Source: Achromobacter animicus
GTDB taxonomy: Bacteria; Pseudomonadota; Gammaproteobacteria; Burkholderiales; Burkholderiaceae_B
Length of the DNA: 64,000 nt
Direction of reading: 5' to 3'
Assembly: GCF_902859585.1 (NCBI RefSeq)
Contig: NZ_CADIJM010000002.1
Coordinates: 682,001-746,000 of the forward strand
The notes below the pieces were generated by a model. It made no database searches and had not been told where the DNA came from. It worked only from the letters and a program-made list of their open reading frames with translations. Shown here piece by piece: positions 37,656 through 48,447 of this stretch. Within the stretch, counting starts at the first letter, position 1. The number at the start of each line of letters is the position of its first letter. A program made the translations under genes and the position numbers.

Positions 37656-39176
37656 ATGCTTGAACGTCTGAATTCCGAGTCATTGCCGCGTCTGCCCGCC
37701 GACGTGGAAAAGCCCAGCTACGACCGCAGCCGGCTGACGCCGGGCATCGTCCATCTGGGATTGGGCGCTTTTCACCGGGCGCATCAAGCGGTGGTCACGG
37801 ACCAGGCCATGCAGGCCAGTGGCGACCTGAGCTGGGGCATCCTGGGCGTGTCCCTGCGCCATCCCGCCACGCGCGATGCGCTGACGCCGCAGGACGGCCT
37901 GTATACCCTTGCCGTGCGCGACGCCGGCCCGGACGGGCAGGACCGCGAACACCTGCGCATCGTCGGTTCCGTGCTGCGCGTGATGGTGGCCGACGAAGAC
38001 CCCAACGCGGTCCTCGAACGCATCGCGTACCCGCAGACTCGCATCGTCAGCCTGACCGTGACGGAAAAGGGCTACAGCCACGAACCCGCCACCGGCCACC
38101 TGCGCTGGGACGATCCCGACATCCTGCACGACCTGGAAGACCCCATCCGGCCCCGCAGCACCATCGGCATTCTGGTGCACGGTCTGGCCTTGCGCCGCGA
38201 GCGCGGCCTGCCGCCGATCACGCTGATGTCATGCGACAACTTGCGCGGCAACGGCGATACGCTGCGCAGCCTGGTGCTGGCGTTTGCGCTGCGGGTGGAC
38301 GTGACGCTGGCCGACTGGATCGACCGCAATTGCACGTTCCCGAATTCCATGGTCGACCGCATCGTGCCGGCCACCGAAGACCAGGACCGCCAGCGGATCG
38401 CCGGCCGCCTGGGCGTCGAGGACGCCTGGCCCGTGCTGGGTGAGCCCTACCTGAACTGGGTCATCGAAGACAAGTTCGCCGCCGGCCGCCCGGCGTGGGA
38501 CGCGCAGGGCGGCGCGACCTTCGTGAGCAACGCGGCACCCTATGAACGGCTGAAGCTGCGCATGGTCAGCGGGCCGCATTCGGCGCTGGCCTACCTGGGC
38601 GCGACCCTGGGCCTGCACACCATGGCCGACGCCGCCAACACGCCGGCGCTGCGCTCCTTCATCGAGGCCATGATGCGCGAGGAGATCGCGCCCACCCTGC
38701 GCGGCATTCCCGATGCAGGGCTGGTCGAGTACCGTCTGCGCTTCCTGAACCGGATTTCCAACCCTGCGCTGCCGCATCCGCTGTCGCAGATCGCCATGGA
38801 CGGGTCGCAGAAGCTGCCGCAACGCCTGCTGGACACGATCCGAGACCGCCTGCGCGCTGGCCATGGCATCGATCGCCTGTGCCTGGCGGTGGCCGCGTGG
38901 CTGAACTACCTGCGCGGCGAAGACGAGCAGGGCGGCGTTTACGCCATTCAGGATCCGATCGCGGCACGGCTGGACCGCCTGCTGTCGCGCGCCGAGGTGG
39001 CCGCGCATGCCGCCAAGCCGTCGCAGGCGGCGCAGCGGCGCGCGACGGTGCTGGCGCGCTTCAAACCCGTGTTCGGCGACCTGGGCGATTCGGCCGTGTT
39101 CGTTGAGTGCCTGACCAAGCATCTTGAAGCGCTGCGCGAACACGGCGTCCTCCACGCCGTGAAGGCAGCCACCTAG
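37656..39176 (+). CDS. Mannitol dehydrogenase family oxidoreductase (UxuB-like)
   Basis: The 506-residue product belongs to the long-chain mannitol/fructuronate dehydrogenase family: GIVHLGLGAFHRAHQA at the N terminus, SCDNLRGNG, and the catalytic KLRMVSGPHSALAYLG block. In relatives the catalytic trio is Lys, Asn and His in K-x4-N-x2-H spacing; here K300 and H308 are present but the Asn position is Ser305. The ATG at 37656 was chosen for family length. It lies 59 bases after the dehydratase and nine before the Ldh2-type gene, so it is part of the operon; the substrate is likely a keto-sugar acid. Confidence 0.85.
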   Translation: MLERLNSESLPRLPADVEKPSYDRSRLTPGIVHLGLGAFHRAHQAVVTDQAMQASGDLSWGILGVSLRHPATRDALTPQDGLYTLAVRDAGPDGQDREHLRIVGSVLRVMVADEDPNAVLERIAYPQTRIVSLTVTEKGYSHEPATGHLRWDDPDILHDLEDPIRPRSTIGILVHGLALRRERGLPPITLMSCDNLRGNGDTLRSLVLAFALRVDVTLADWIDRNCTFPNSMVDRIVPATEDQDRQRIAGRLGVEDAWPVLGEPYLNWVIEDKFAAGRPAWDAQGGATFVSNAAPYERLKLRMVSGPHSALAYLGATLGLHTMADAANTPALRSFIEAMMREEIAPTLRGIPDAGLVEYRLRFLNRISNPALPHPLSQIAMDGSQKLPQRLLDTIRDRLRAGHGIDRLCLAVAAWLNYLRGEDEQGGVYAIQDPIAARLDRLLSRAEVAAHAAKPSQAAQRRATVLARFKPVFGDLGDSAVFVECLTKHLEALREHGVLHAVKAAT

Positions 39177-39185
39177 GAGACCCGC

Positions 39186-40241
39186 ATGGACGCCGGCAGC
39201 CGCGTGACCGCCGATGATTGGGAACGCTGGGCCGAGGCGTGCCTGCTGGCGCAGGACTTTTCCGCCGACGACGCGCGGTGCCTGGCGCACAGTCTGGCGC
39301 AGACCAGTCTGTGGGGCATCGATTCGCACGGCATCGCGCGGCTGCCGCATTACCTGAATCGCGTGGCGCACGGCTCGATCCTGGCGCGGCCCGACGTGCG
39401 CATCGAACGCACCGGGCCGGGCACGGCGCAGGTGCATGGCGGCCGGGGGCAGGGCATCGTGGTGGCGCATCGGGCCAATGCGTTGGCCATCGAGATGGCC
39501 CGTGAGACCGGCGTGGCGGCGGTCGGCGTCAGCGATTCCTCGCACTGCGGGGCGATCGGGCTGTACAGCCGTGCGGCGGCCCGGCAGGGCTTGATCGGCA
39601 TTGCTTTCACTCACTCGGATTCGATCGCCGCGCCCTATGGCGGGCGTGCAGCCTTCTTCGGCACCAATCCCATCTCGCTGGCCTTTCCGCGTGCGGACGG
39701 CGCGCCGCTATGCCTGGACATGGCCACGACCGCCATTCCGTGGAACCGCGTCATGAATGCCCGGCGCGACGGGGTCGCGTTGCCGGCGGGTGTGGCGCTG
39801 GACGAGAACGGCGCGGACTGCACCGACGCGCAGGCCGCACGCGCCCTGCGACCCCTGGGCGGCGAGGAATACGGCTACAAGGGCTATGGCCTTGCGATGA
39901 TGGTCGAGCTGCTGTGCGGACCGCTCAACGGCAATCCGTTCGGCCCGCACATCTCGTCGATGTACGAGGCGCTGGACCAGCCGCGCGAACTGGGCGCGTT
40001 CTTCATCGTCATTGATCCGGCGCGCTTTGCCGGGGGCGCGGCGCTGGCTGCGGTGGTGGCGGGGATGGCCGTCGAGCTGTCGCAGGCGCCGGGCGCGCCC
40101 CGCATGCCCGGTGATCCGGAGGCCGACCACGAGCGGGAACGGCAACAGCTAGGTCTGCCCGTGCCGCCCGCGCTGTGGGACGAGATGCAGGCCTGGAGCA
40201 GCCGGCTGGGCGTCGCGCTGCCGGCGACGCGCCAGGCGTAG
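39186..40241 (+). CDS. Malate/L-lactate dehydrogenase-type (Ldh2) oxidoreductase
   Basis: The 351-residue NAD(P)-dependent enzyme belongs to the Ldh2/YlbC/YiaK family. It shows the conserved SHGIARLPHYLNR segment, the catalytic His in DSSHCGAIG, FFGTNPISLAFP and EEYGYKGYGLAMMVELL. Members reduce 2-keto acids such as 2,3-diketo-L-gulonate or oxidise ureidoglycolate or sulfolactate. The ATG at 39186 has GGAG upstream. It is the last gene of the sugar-acid operon and converges on livF with only 23 bases between. Confidence 0.85.
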   Translation: MDAGSRVTADDWERWAEACLLAQDFSADDARCLAHSLAQTSLWGIDSHGIARLPHYLNRVAHGSILARPDVRIERTGPGTAQVHGGRGQGIVVAHRANALAIEMARETGVAAVGVSDSSHCGAIGLYSRAAARQGLIGIAFTHSDSIAAPYGGRAAFFGTNPISLAFPRADGAPLCLDMATTAIPWNRVMNARRDGVALPAGVALDENGADCTDAQAARALRPLGGEEYGYKGYGLAMMVELLCGPLNGNPFGPHISSMYEALDQPRELGAFFIVIDPARFAGGAALAAVVAGMAVELSQAPGAPRMPGDPEADHERERQQLGLPVPPALWDEMQAWSSRLGVALPATRQA

Positions 40242-40264
40242 TGGCGTAACGCGCGGTCCTGTTC

Positions 40265-40971
40265 CTACACCCCCAGGTACTGCAGCAGCCGCGCTTCGTC
40301 GTCCAGGAATTCCTGCGACGTACCCGTCCACGCAACGCGCCCCTTTTCCACGATGGCGTGGCGGTCGGCGGTGGCCAGCAGCGGCTCCAGGTTCTTGTCG
40401 ATGCACAGCACGGCCAGACCGGTCTGCTTCAGCGTGTCCAGCGCGGCCCAGATTTCTTCGCGCACCACGGGCGCGAGCCCTTCGGTCGCTTCATCCAGAA
40501 TCAGCAGCCGGGGATTGGTCAGCAATGCGCGGCCGATGGCCAGCATCTGCTGTTCGCCGCCCGACAGGTGGCTGCCCAGGTGTTTGGCGCGTTCAGACAG
40601 GCGCGGGAACAGCGCGTACACCCGTTCCAGCGTCCAGGGCTGCGCCGCGCCTTGCCGGTTGTGCGCGGTGGCCACCAGGTTCTCTCGCACCGACAGATTG
40701 GGAAAGACATGGCGGCCTTCGGGCACCAGCCCGATGCCGCGCTGCGCCACCTTGTAGGAAGGCAGCCGCCCGATGTCCACGCCATCGAAAGTGATGGCGC
40801 CGCGCGAGGCGGAATTCAGGCCCATCACCGCCTTGACGGTGGTGGACTTGCCCATCCCGTTGCGTCCCAGCAGGGTCACAAATTCTCCCGGCGCGATGTC
40901 CAGGTCAATGCCGAAGAGCGCCTGGCTGGCGCCGTAATGCGCGGTGACGCCGCGCAGCGAGAGCAGGGCAG

Positions 40972-40975
<4 letters not shown>
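40265..40975 (-). CDS. livF: LIV-type ABC transporter ATPase LivF
   Basis: The 236-residue ATPase has Walker A (GRNGMGKST), signature LSGGEQQMLAIGRAL and Walker B (LLILDEATEGLAP), typical of LivF. The ATG overlaps the livG stop (ATGA). It is the last gene of the five-gene transporter set. Confidence 0.94.
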
Positions 40976-41735
<760 letters not shown>

Positions 41736-41739
<4 letters not shown>

Positions 41740-42719
41740 TGCGGCTCTCCGGTGGGATGGCGAGCCGCCTTGCTGGGCAGACGCCACGGCGCGGCCGACA
41801 GGCTGCCATAGACACCGCGCCGCGAGGCAAGCACCACGCCGACGATCAAGAGGCCCATGACCAGCATCCAGTGCTCGGTGATGAGCTTCAATCCTTCCTC
41901 CAGCAGCAGGAACGCCAGCGCGCCCGCCACCGGGCCGAACAGCGTGCCGATGCCGCCTAGCGCCACCATCACGATCAGTTCGCCGGAGGTCGTCCACGCC
42001 AGGTAAGACGGCGAAACGTACATGGTCAGGTTCGCCAACAACACGCCCGCGACGCCGCAGATGACGGCGGAGATCACATAGGCGGCAAGCCGGTACCGCA
42101 GCGTGGGAAAGCCCAGCGCGCGCATGCGGCGCTCGTTGGCCTGGCAGCCGCGCAGGGCCATGCCGAAGGGCGCGTGGATCAACCGGTGCATCAGCCACAG
42201 CACCAGCAACAGCACGCCGAAGGCCGTGCAATACAGCGCGAGCGGCGTGTCCAGCCGGAAGAGACCGAAGTCGCTGCCGGCAAAGAGCGACATGCCGTCG
42301 TCGCCGCCAAAGCCTTCCAGCCCCGTGGCCAGAAAATAGAACATCTGGGCGAAGGCGAGCGTAATCATGATGAACGCGATGCCGTTGGTGCGCATGACCA
42401 CATAGCCACTGACGATCCCGACAACCGCACACGCGCCGATGGCGCCAGCAAGATGCCACCAGCCGCTTTCGATGCCGTAGTGCGAAAGCACGCCGACGGA
42501 ATAGGCGCCCAGGCCAAGATACAGCGCATGGCCGAAGCTCACCATGCCGCCATAGCCCAGCAGCAGATTGAGCGCCAGCGCCGCAATGCCGTAGACCAGC
42601 ACGCGGCCGAACAACGCCAACAGAAACGGTTCGCCCTGCCACTGCGCGTACACGGGCACCAGGGCGAACAACAGCAGCAGCGCGGCGGCGGCCAGCGTGC
42701 GGGGAGATAACGTGAACAT
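41736..42719 (-). CDS. livM: LIV-type ABC transporter permease LivM
   Basis: The 327-residue permease has about ten hydrophobic helices and the LivM blocks LNLLLGYGGMVSFGHALYLGLGAY and MVALGGIGTLFGPVAGA. It forms the inner-membrane channel with LivH. The gene follows livH by 13 bases. Confidence 0.92.
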
Positions 42720-42732
42720 GGCGTCGCCGTCC

Positions 42733-43653
42733 TTATCCGTGCCTGACGGGAAACAGGCCTTGCGGCCGCATCGCCAGCACCAGCGCCATGACGATGTAGA
42801 TCAGCATCGACGCGATGGCCGGGCCTGCGGCATTTGCTGCAGCGGGGGGCAGGGCGGCGCGCAGCAGGGTCGGCAGCAGCGCGCGGCCCAGCGTGTCGAT
42901 CAGCCCGACCATCAGCGCGGCCAGGAACGCGCCGCGCACGGAGCCGATGCCGCCGATCACGATGACGACCAGCGTCAGGATCAGAATGGGTTCGCCCATG
43001 CCCGTCTGCGCCGACAGAATGGGACCGGCCATCAGCCCGGCCAGGCCCGCCAGCACCGCGCCCAGCACAAACAGCAGCGTGTTCAGGCGCGCAATGTTCA
43101 CCCCTAGCGCGCCGACCATCATGCGGTCGGTGGACCCGGCGCGGATCAGCATGCCGAGCCGCGTGCGATGGATCAGCAGGTAGCACCCCGCTGCAACCAG
43201 CAGTCCGACCACGATGATGAGAAACCGGTACAGGGGATACGTGACGCCCAGGATGTCGATGGTGCCGGACAGCCAGGACGGCAGCCCCATGCTGATCGGC
43301 GCGGGTCCCCACAGGATGCGGGTCAGTTCATTGAAGAACAGGATGAAGCCGAACGTGGCCAGCACCTGGTCCAGGTGATCGCGCGGATACAGCCGCGCCA
43401 GCGCGATCCGGTCCAGCAGCAGCCCAAGCAGCGCCATGCCCGCGACGACCGCGGCGGCGGCCAGCAGGAACGAGCCGGTATGCCGGAACACGGTGGCCGC
43501 GATGAACGCGCCCATCATGTACAGCGACCCGTGCGCCAGGTTAATGAAATTCATGATGCCGAACACCAGCGTCAAGCCGGCGGCCAGCAGGAACAGCAGG
43601 ATGCCGAGTTGCAGGCCGTTCAAGGCCTGCACCAGCAGCAGCGTCGTGGACAT
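42733..43653 (-). CDS. livH: LIV-type ABC transporter permease LivH
   Basis: The 306-residue permease has eight or so hydrophobic helices, the start FGIMNFINLAHGSLYMMGAF and the EAA-like loop RAGSTDRMMVGALGVN. The ATG has AAGGGGGTG upstream. It is preceded by livK after 40 bases. Confidence 0.92.
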   Translation of the reverse strand: MSTTLLLVQALNGLQLGILLFLLAAGLTLVFGIMNFINLAHGSLYMMGAFIAATVFRHTGSFLLAAAAVVAGMALLGLLLDRIALARLYPRDHLDQVLATFGFILFFNELTRILWGPAPISMGLPSWLSGTIDILGVTYPLYRFLIIVVGLLVAAGCYLLIHRTRLGMLIRAGSTDRMMVGALGVNIARLNTLLFVLGAVLAGLAGLMAGPILSAQTGMGEPILILTLVVIVIGGIGSVRGAFLAALMVGLIDTLGRALLPTLLRAALPPAAANAAGPAIASMLIYIVMALVLAMRPQGLFPVRHG

Positions 43654-43693
43654 GGCTACACCCCCTTGCTGACGGCCCTCGGGGCCGCCCGCT

Positions 43694-44869
43694 TCACTTC
43701 ATGACGCACTGGGCGGCGTACTGATCAGAGACCTTGGACAGGTCGGGGAAGATGGGGCCCTTGTTGACGAACGCGACCTTGCCGTCGGCGTTCTCGGCCA
43801 CGTCAGCACGGAAGAACCCGGCCACGGGGAAGTGGTTGGGCTGATAGCGGAATTCGCCGCGCACGGATTGGAAGTCGGCGGCTTCCAGCGCCTTGCGCAA
43901 CGCGTCCTTGTCGTCGGTCTTGCCGCCGGTCTTCTTGAGCGCCGAGCCGATCAACTGGGCGGCGTCATAGGATTGCGCGGCGTAGCTGGACGGCTCGCGT
44001 CCATATTTCTGACGGAAGGCTGCGGCAAAGGCCTTGTTGGCGGCGTTGTCCAGGTCGGGGGAGTACGGCACGTTGGTGACGGCGCCCAGCGCGTCCTTCT
44101 GCAGCGCGGGCAACGTGGCGCCGTCGATGGTGTCGACCGACAACAGCGGGATCTTGCCGAAGAGGCCGGCCTGGCGATACTGCTTGATGAAGTTCACGCC
44201 CATGCCGCCAGGAAAGAAGACGTATGCGGCGTCGGGCTTGGCGTCGGCCAGCGCGGCCAGTTCGACGGAGTAGTCGGGCTGGTTGACCTGCGTGAACACT
44301 TCGTTGACGACGTCGCCTTTGTAGAAGCGCTTGAAGCCGGCCATGGCGTCCTTGCCGGCCTGGTAGTTGGGGGCCAGCAGATAGACCTTCTTGAACCCCA
44401 TCTGGTTGGCCATTTCGCCGCTGCCTTCGTGGCGCTGGGTGTTGTTCCAGGACGTGGAGAAGAAGAACGGCGAACAGTCCTTGCCGGCAAGATTGGTGGG
44501 GCCGGCGTTGGAGCCGACGAGGAAGACGCCGGCGCTGGTCACAGGCCGCACGACGGCGAGCATGACGTTGGAGTAGACGACGCCGGTGATGATGGGCACC
44601 TTGTCGCTTTGCACAAGCTTGCGGGCGGCCTGGACGCCGACCTCGGGCTTGAACTGATCGTCTTCCTTGATGACCTGCACGGCCACGCCGCCGAGCTTGC
44701 CGCCGCCTTGGTCGACGGCGAGCATGAAGCCGTCGAGCTGGTCTTGGCCGAGCACGGAGCCGGGACCGGTCAGCGTGGTCAGCAGGCCGATCTTGACGTC
44801 GGCCTGCGCGGCCGCGTGTAGCGACAGCCCGAGCACCGCGGCGGCGGCCAGCGTATGGATGCGTTTCAT
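43694..44869 (-). CDS. livK: LIV-type ABC transporter binding protein LivK
   Basis: The 391-residue periplasmic receptor has a signal peptide ending near AAAQA and type I periplasmic binding protein features: KIGLLTTLTGPGSVLGQD, VGSNAGPTN and SYAAQSYDAAQLI. Receptors of this subgroup often bind aromatic acids rather than branched-chain amino acids. The gene is 114 bases downstream of nbaD on the same strand, so an aromatic substrate of the 3-hydroxyanthranilate pathway is a reasonable guess. Confidence 0.9.
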   Translation of the reverse strand: MKRIHTLAAAAVLGLSLHAAAQADVKIGLLTTLTGPGSVLGQDQLDGFMLAVDQGGGKLGGVAVQVIKEDDQFKPEVGVQAARKLVQSDKVPIITGVVYSNVMLAVVRPVTSAGVFLVGSNAGPTNLAGKDCSPFFFSTSWNNTQRHEGSGEMANQMGFKKVYLLAPNYQAGKDAMAGFKRFYKGDVVNEVFTQVNQPDYSVELAALADAKPDAAYVFFPGGMGVNFIKQYRQAGLFGKIPLLSVDTIDGATLPALQKDALGAVTNVPYSPDLDNAANKAFAAAFRQKYGREPSSYAAQSYDAAQLIGSALKKTGGKTDDKDALRKALEAADFQSVRGEFRYQPNHFPVAGFFRADVAENADGKVAFVNKGPIFPDLSKVSDQYAAQCVMK

Positions 44870-44983
44870 GTGATTCCCCTTGCTATGCCGTGTGTCACGG
44901 TCGTGGATGTGATGGCGCGCGGGTGCGTGGATTCGCTGGCGCGTGGTTTCACTGCTGCGCTACTGCATCATTGCAGCCCTATT

Positions 44984-45991
44984 TCATTGCTGCGCCTGCA
45001 AGCCAAAGAAGGTCATCGTGTTGCGGAACAGAATCTTCTGCTGCACGCCGGGCACCAGGTCTGCGTGGGTGACGAGCTTGCCGACTTCCTGTTCGCCCAG
45101 CGGATAGGGGTAGTCGGAGCCGAGCAGGACGCGGTCTTCGCCCATGACGTCGATGAGCAGGCGTAGCGATCGCGGGTCGAAGACGGCGCTGTCGGTGTAG
45201 AAGCGGTCGGTGTACGACGATGGCGGACGCGGGCAGTCTTCGCGGACGATGTCGCGATGGCGCCAGGCGTTGTCGACCCTTCCGAGCAGGTACGCAAAGC
45301 TGCCGCCGCCGTGGGCGAAGCACAGCTTGAGGCTGCGGGGAATGCGTTCGAAAGCGCCGGACAAGATCAGGGACAGGATGCCGAGCTGGGTTTCGGCGGG
45401 CATGGCGACAAGCCACGGCAGCATCCATTTCTTCATGCGGCCGTCGGTCATCATGTCCCACGGATGCACGAGGACGGGGATGTCGTCGTTGGCGCAGTGG
45501 ACGAGGAACTGGACAAGCGTGTCGTCGTCGAGGTCGCGCGGGCCGACGTGGTTGCCGATCTGGACGCCTAGATGGCCGGCGGCGCGTGACCGAGTCGCTT
45601 CGCGGCAGGCGAGGTCGAGGTCTTGCAGGGGAACCTGGGCCAGGGATTTGAGGCGCGCGGGGGCGTGGGCGCAGTGTTCGAGCGCCAGGTCGTTCATGCG
45701 TGCGGCCCAATCGGCGGCAGCCTGCGCGGGGTAGGTGTAGCCGAACATGATGGGCGTGGCGCACAGGATCTGGACATCGACGCCGTGACGGTCCATCTGC
45801 TCAATGCGCAGCGCGGGATCCCAGAGGGTGGCGTCGACGGGGCGGAATGGGCGGTCGCCAGCCATGATCTGGCCGGTCGTGCCGTTGCCGTCCGGACGCA
45901 GCCAGGGCGCGTTGACGGGGTCAAGCGCAGCGGCTTCCTGCCGGGTGATCGGCGGGAAGAAGTGCGCGTGCATGTCGATTTTCTGGATCAT
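44984..45991 (-). CDS. nbaD: 2-Amino-3-carboxymuconate-6-semialdehyde decarboxylase
   Basis: ACMSD decarboxylates the unstable ring-cleavage product to 2-aminomuconate semialdehyde, preventing its cyclisation to quinolinate. The 335-residue product has the zinc ligands H8 and H10 (DMHAHF), H176 (VHPWDM) and D293 (GSDYPYP), plus the catalytic H227 in [10 protein letters not shown]; these match the Pseudomonas enzyme with an offset of one. The gene begins one base after the nbaC stop, so the two are co-translated in pathway order. Confidence 0.94.
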   Translation of the reverse strand: MIQKIDMHAHFFPPITRQEAAALDPVNAPWLRPDGNGTTGQIMAGDRPFRPVDATLWDPALRIEQMDRHGVDVQILCATPIMFGYTYPAQAAADWAARMNDLALEHCAHAPARLKSLAQVPLQDLDLACREATRSRAAGHLGVQIGNHVGPRDLDDDTLVQFLVHCANDDIPVLVHPWDMMTDGRMKKWMLPWLVAMPAETQLGILSLILSGAFERIPRSLKLCFAHGGGSFAYLLGRVDNAWRHRDIVREDCPRPPSSYTDRFYTDSAVFDPRSLRLLIDVMGEDRVLLGSDYPYPLGEQEVGKLVTHADLVPGVQQKILFRNTMTFFGLQAQQ

Positions 45992-45992
45992 C

Positions 45993-46646
<654 letters not shown>

Positions 46647-46782
46647 TTATCTATCGCGGGGTTTCCCTGGGGTCTCAGTCGTTTAACGCAGGGACTTAGC
46701 TTTCGAAGCGCGAGGCGGTTCAATGGCGGGCGCAACGGGGTGTGCAGGTGTTGGGGCACATTCAAGGCGAGCGGATTGAGTA

Positions 46783-46822
46783 TTGAGAGGACTTGTTCGA
46801 TCTTGAGAGGAGTGGATCGATC
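46783..46822. repeat. 20 bp tandem duplication
   Basis: Two adjacent 20-base units (46783-46802 and 46803-46822) begin TTGAGAGGA and end TCGATC. They match at 17 of 20 positions. Confidence 0.65.
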
Positions 46823-46849
46823 TTGGTGCCAACGGATGGTTCTTAAGGC

Positions 46850-47016
46850 GCCGGGCGCGTCGTCGGCCTGGGGCGCGCGGGGCTACGATTGCGGTCCGGA
46901 GCCTTCGCTCCGGACTGCCCCGTCGTCATCGTCGTTGTCGCCTTCGGCGACTGCCTTCCGATTCCCTCGGGCGCATCTACACGCCCCGCGCGCTCCAGGC
47001 CGACGCCGCACCCGGC
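46850..47016. repeat. 167 bp imperfect cruciform element with nested hairpins
   Basis: Arms of 34 bases (46850-46883 and 46983-47016) are inverted repeats of each other with 31 matches. The inner 23 bases of the arms carry only one mismatch. Inside lie two more perfect hairpins: GTCCGGAGC with GCTCCGGAC (46894-46915, loop CTTC) and GTCGCC with GGCGAC (46937-46951, loop TTC). No reading frame across it looks coding. It may be a non-autonomous mobile repeat or a highly structured RNA. Confidence 0.7.
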
Positions 47017-47100
47017 TGCGATGAAATCAGCTTGGCGGTCCGTGGGGCGGGTTGGGTTCTTGAGGTTTTTGTCCGCGTCGGCGCGGGTTTGAAGCGGCTT

Positions 47101-47130
47101 GCGGTGCCCGCCCCACAGCGGCCGCGCGGG
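47101..47130 (-). repeat. Fragment related to the 25.2 kb palindromic repeat
   Basis: Read on the minus strand this has CCGCGCGGCC followed by GCTGTGGGGC and a near CAC, in the same order as 25257-25281 on the plus strand, with a two-base and a three-base indel. The rest of the element is not recognisable here. Confidence 0.5.
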
Positions 47131-47198
47131 CGGCCTGGTGGGGCTTACGCGGCGTCTTGCGTCGTCGTGATGACGCTTCGCGTGTGGCTGCGATTACT

Positions 47199-47311
47199 CA
47201 GGTGTCTGCTCATCTAGGTGGCTGCTTTCGTAGGCGTCTGCCGACGTAGGTGTCTGACACCCCAGCATTGACCTGCCGCACAGAGCCGATGCTTCCCAGG
47301 TGTCTGACACC
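47199..47311. repeat. 16 bp tandem repeat with palindromic GGTGTCTGACACC copies
   Basis: Four degenerate units start at exactly 16-base spacing (47199, 47215, 47231, 47247), each beginning (C/T)AGG(T/C)G(T/G)CTG. The fourth unit is a palindrome-like GGTGTCTGACACC (47249-47261), and an identical 13-mer recurs at 47299-47311. No gene lies between nbaC and the LysR stop at 47357. Confidence 0.65.
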
Positions 47312-47356
47312 GGCCTACGAAGCGCCGGCGTCACAAGGCATGATGCCGCGTCGTTT

Positions 47357-48343
47357 TCAAGCACCCGCCAAGGGTGCGTCCGTCGTCGTCAGCCGCTGGG
47401 CCGTAATCTGCTTCAAATAATCCACCAACCGCTGACAAGCCGGCGTCAACGGCCGATCGGCTCTGATCGAATACCCGACGTCGCCAAACGCGCCAAACAC
47501 GTTGGTAGGCAGCCGGGCCAGGATGCCCATCGAAAGAAACTGCGCCGCAGCGTCATGAGGAATAAGCGCCAGCGCATCGCTATGCATCAGCACGCCGATA
47601 TTGGTCAAGAGAGACAGCGATTCAACATGCCGGGCCGGCAAACGCAATCCCGCATCAAAGAACGTGCGCTCTATCGACGCGCGCAGCGGCGACGTCGGTG
47701 CGGGCAGGATCCAGATGTGATCCATCAAATCCGCCAAGGCCACATCCGTGGCGCCAGCCATCGGATGACGCGCACCGACGACCAGGCACAGGTCTTCGTG
47801 GTAGAGCTTGTGATGATCGACAGCAACCCCGGAGATCGAAGCCATATCCGCGCCGGGCAGGCGGCCGACGACGATATCTACGTCGCCGGTTGCAAGCGCA
47901 GGCAGCAATTGCGCTGAGGGGCCTTCGCGGACAGTGACCTGGATGCCGGGGTGGTCGGTCATGAGGCGGGCGATGGCTTCGGGTAGGAGCTTGGCGGAGG
48001 CGGCAATCAAAGTGCCGACGACGACGTGGCCGCTGGCGCCGCCAAGAACAGCGTCGATGTCGTCGGCCATGTAGCGCACTTCGGCCATCATGGCGTGCAC
48101 GCGGCGGCCCAGCACGAGGGCGAGTTCGGTGGGGGTGACGCCGCGGTTGGAGCGTTCGAACAAGGTCGAGCCGAAGAACGCTTCGAGGTCGTGGATGGCC
48201 TTGGTGACGGTGGGTTGCGTCAGGTGCAGTTCGCTGGCGGCGCGCGATAGGGAGCGGCGCGCCAGGACGCGTTCGAAGATCTGAAGCTGGTGCAGCTTGA
48301 GCTTGTGGCTCAGCGCGTTGGGCGTTATGCGGAAGTTCGACAT
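47357..48343 (-). CDS. LysR family regulator of the aminomuconate cluster
   Basis: The 328-residue product has the LysR helix-turn-helix near the start (LHQLQIFERVLARRSLSRAA, LTQPTVTKAIHDLEAFFG) and the effector-binding fold. I chose the ATG at 48343; ATG at 48406 and 48418 are also in frame and no ribosome site decides. It lies within the nba cluster, between nbaF and nbaC on the same strand, and probably controls nbaC onward through the inverted repeat at 46615-46630. Confidence 0.88.
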   Translation of the reverse strand: MSNFRITPNALSHKLKLHQLQIFERVLARRSLSRAASELHLTQPTVTKAIHDLEAFFGSTLFERSNRGVTPTELALVLGRRVHAMMAEVRYMADDIDAVLGGASGHVVVGTLIAASAKLLPEAIARLMTDHPGIQVTVREGPSAQLLPALATGDVDIVVGRLPGADMASISGVAVDHHKLYHEDLCLVVGARHPMAGATDVALADLMDHIWILPAPTSPLRASIERTFFDAGLRLPARHVESLSLLTNIGVLMHSDALALIPHDAAAQFLSMGILARLPTNVFGAFGDVGYSIRADRPLTPACQRLVDYLKQITAQRLTTTDAPLAGA

Positions 48344-48447
48344 CCGTGCGGCCGCCCCGGCGCGTGGCCGCGGACGATGGTCCTGTTCCCTGGGTGAGTC
48401 CGACATGCCGCCGCCCATGGTGCGTTGTCCGGATCGCCGGGGATCGG

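Noticed and set aside
47249-47311. The two GGTGTCTGACACC copies as ends of an insertion sequence or CRISPR repeats
   Set aside because: Only 37 bases lie between them, with no transposase and no regular spacers; the surrounding 16-base periodicity fits a tandem array better.
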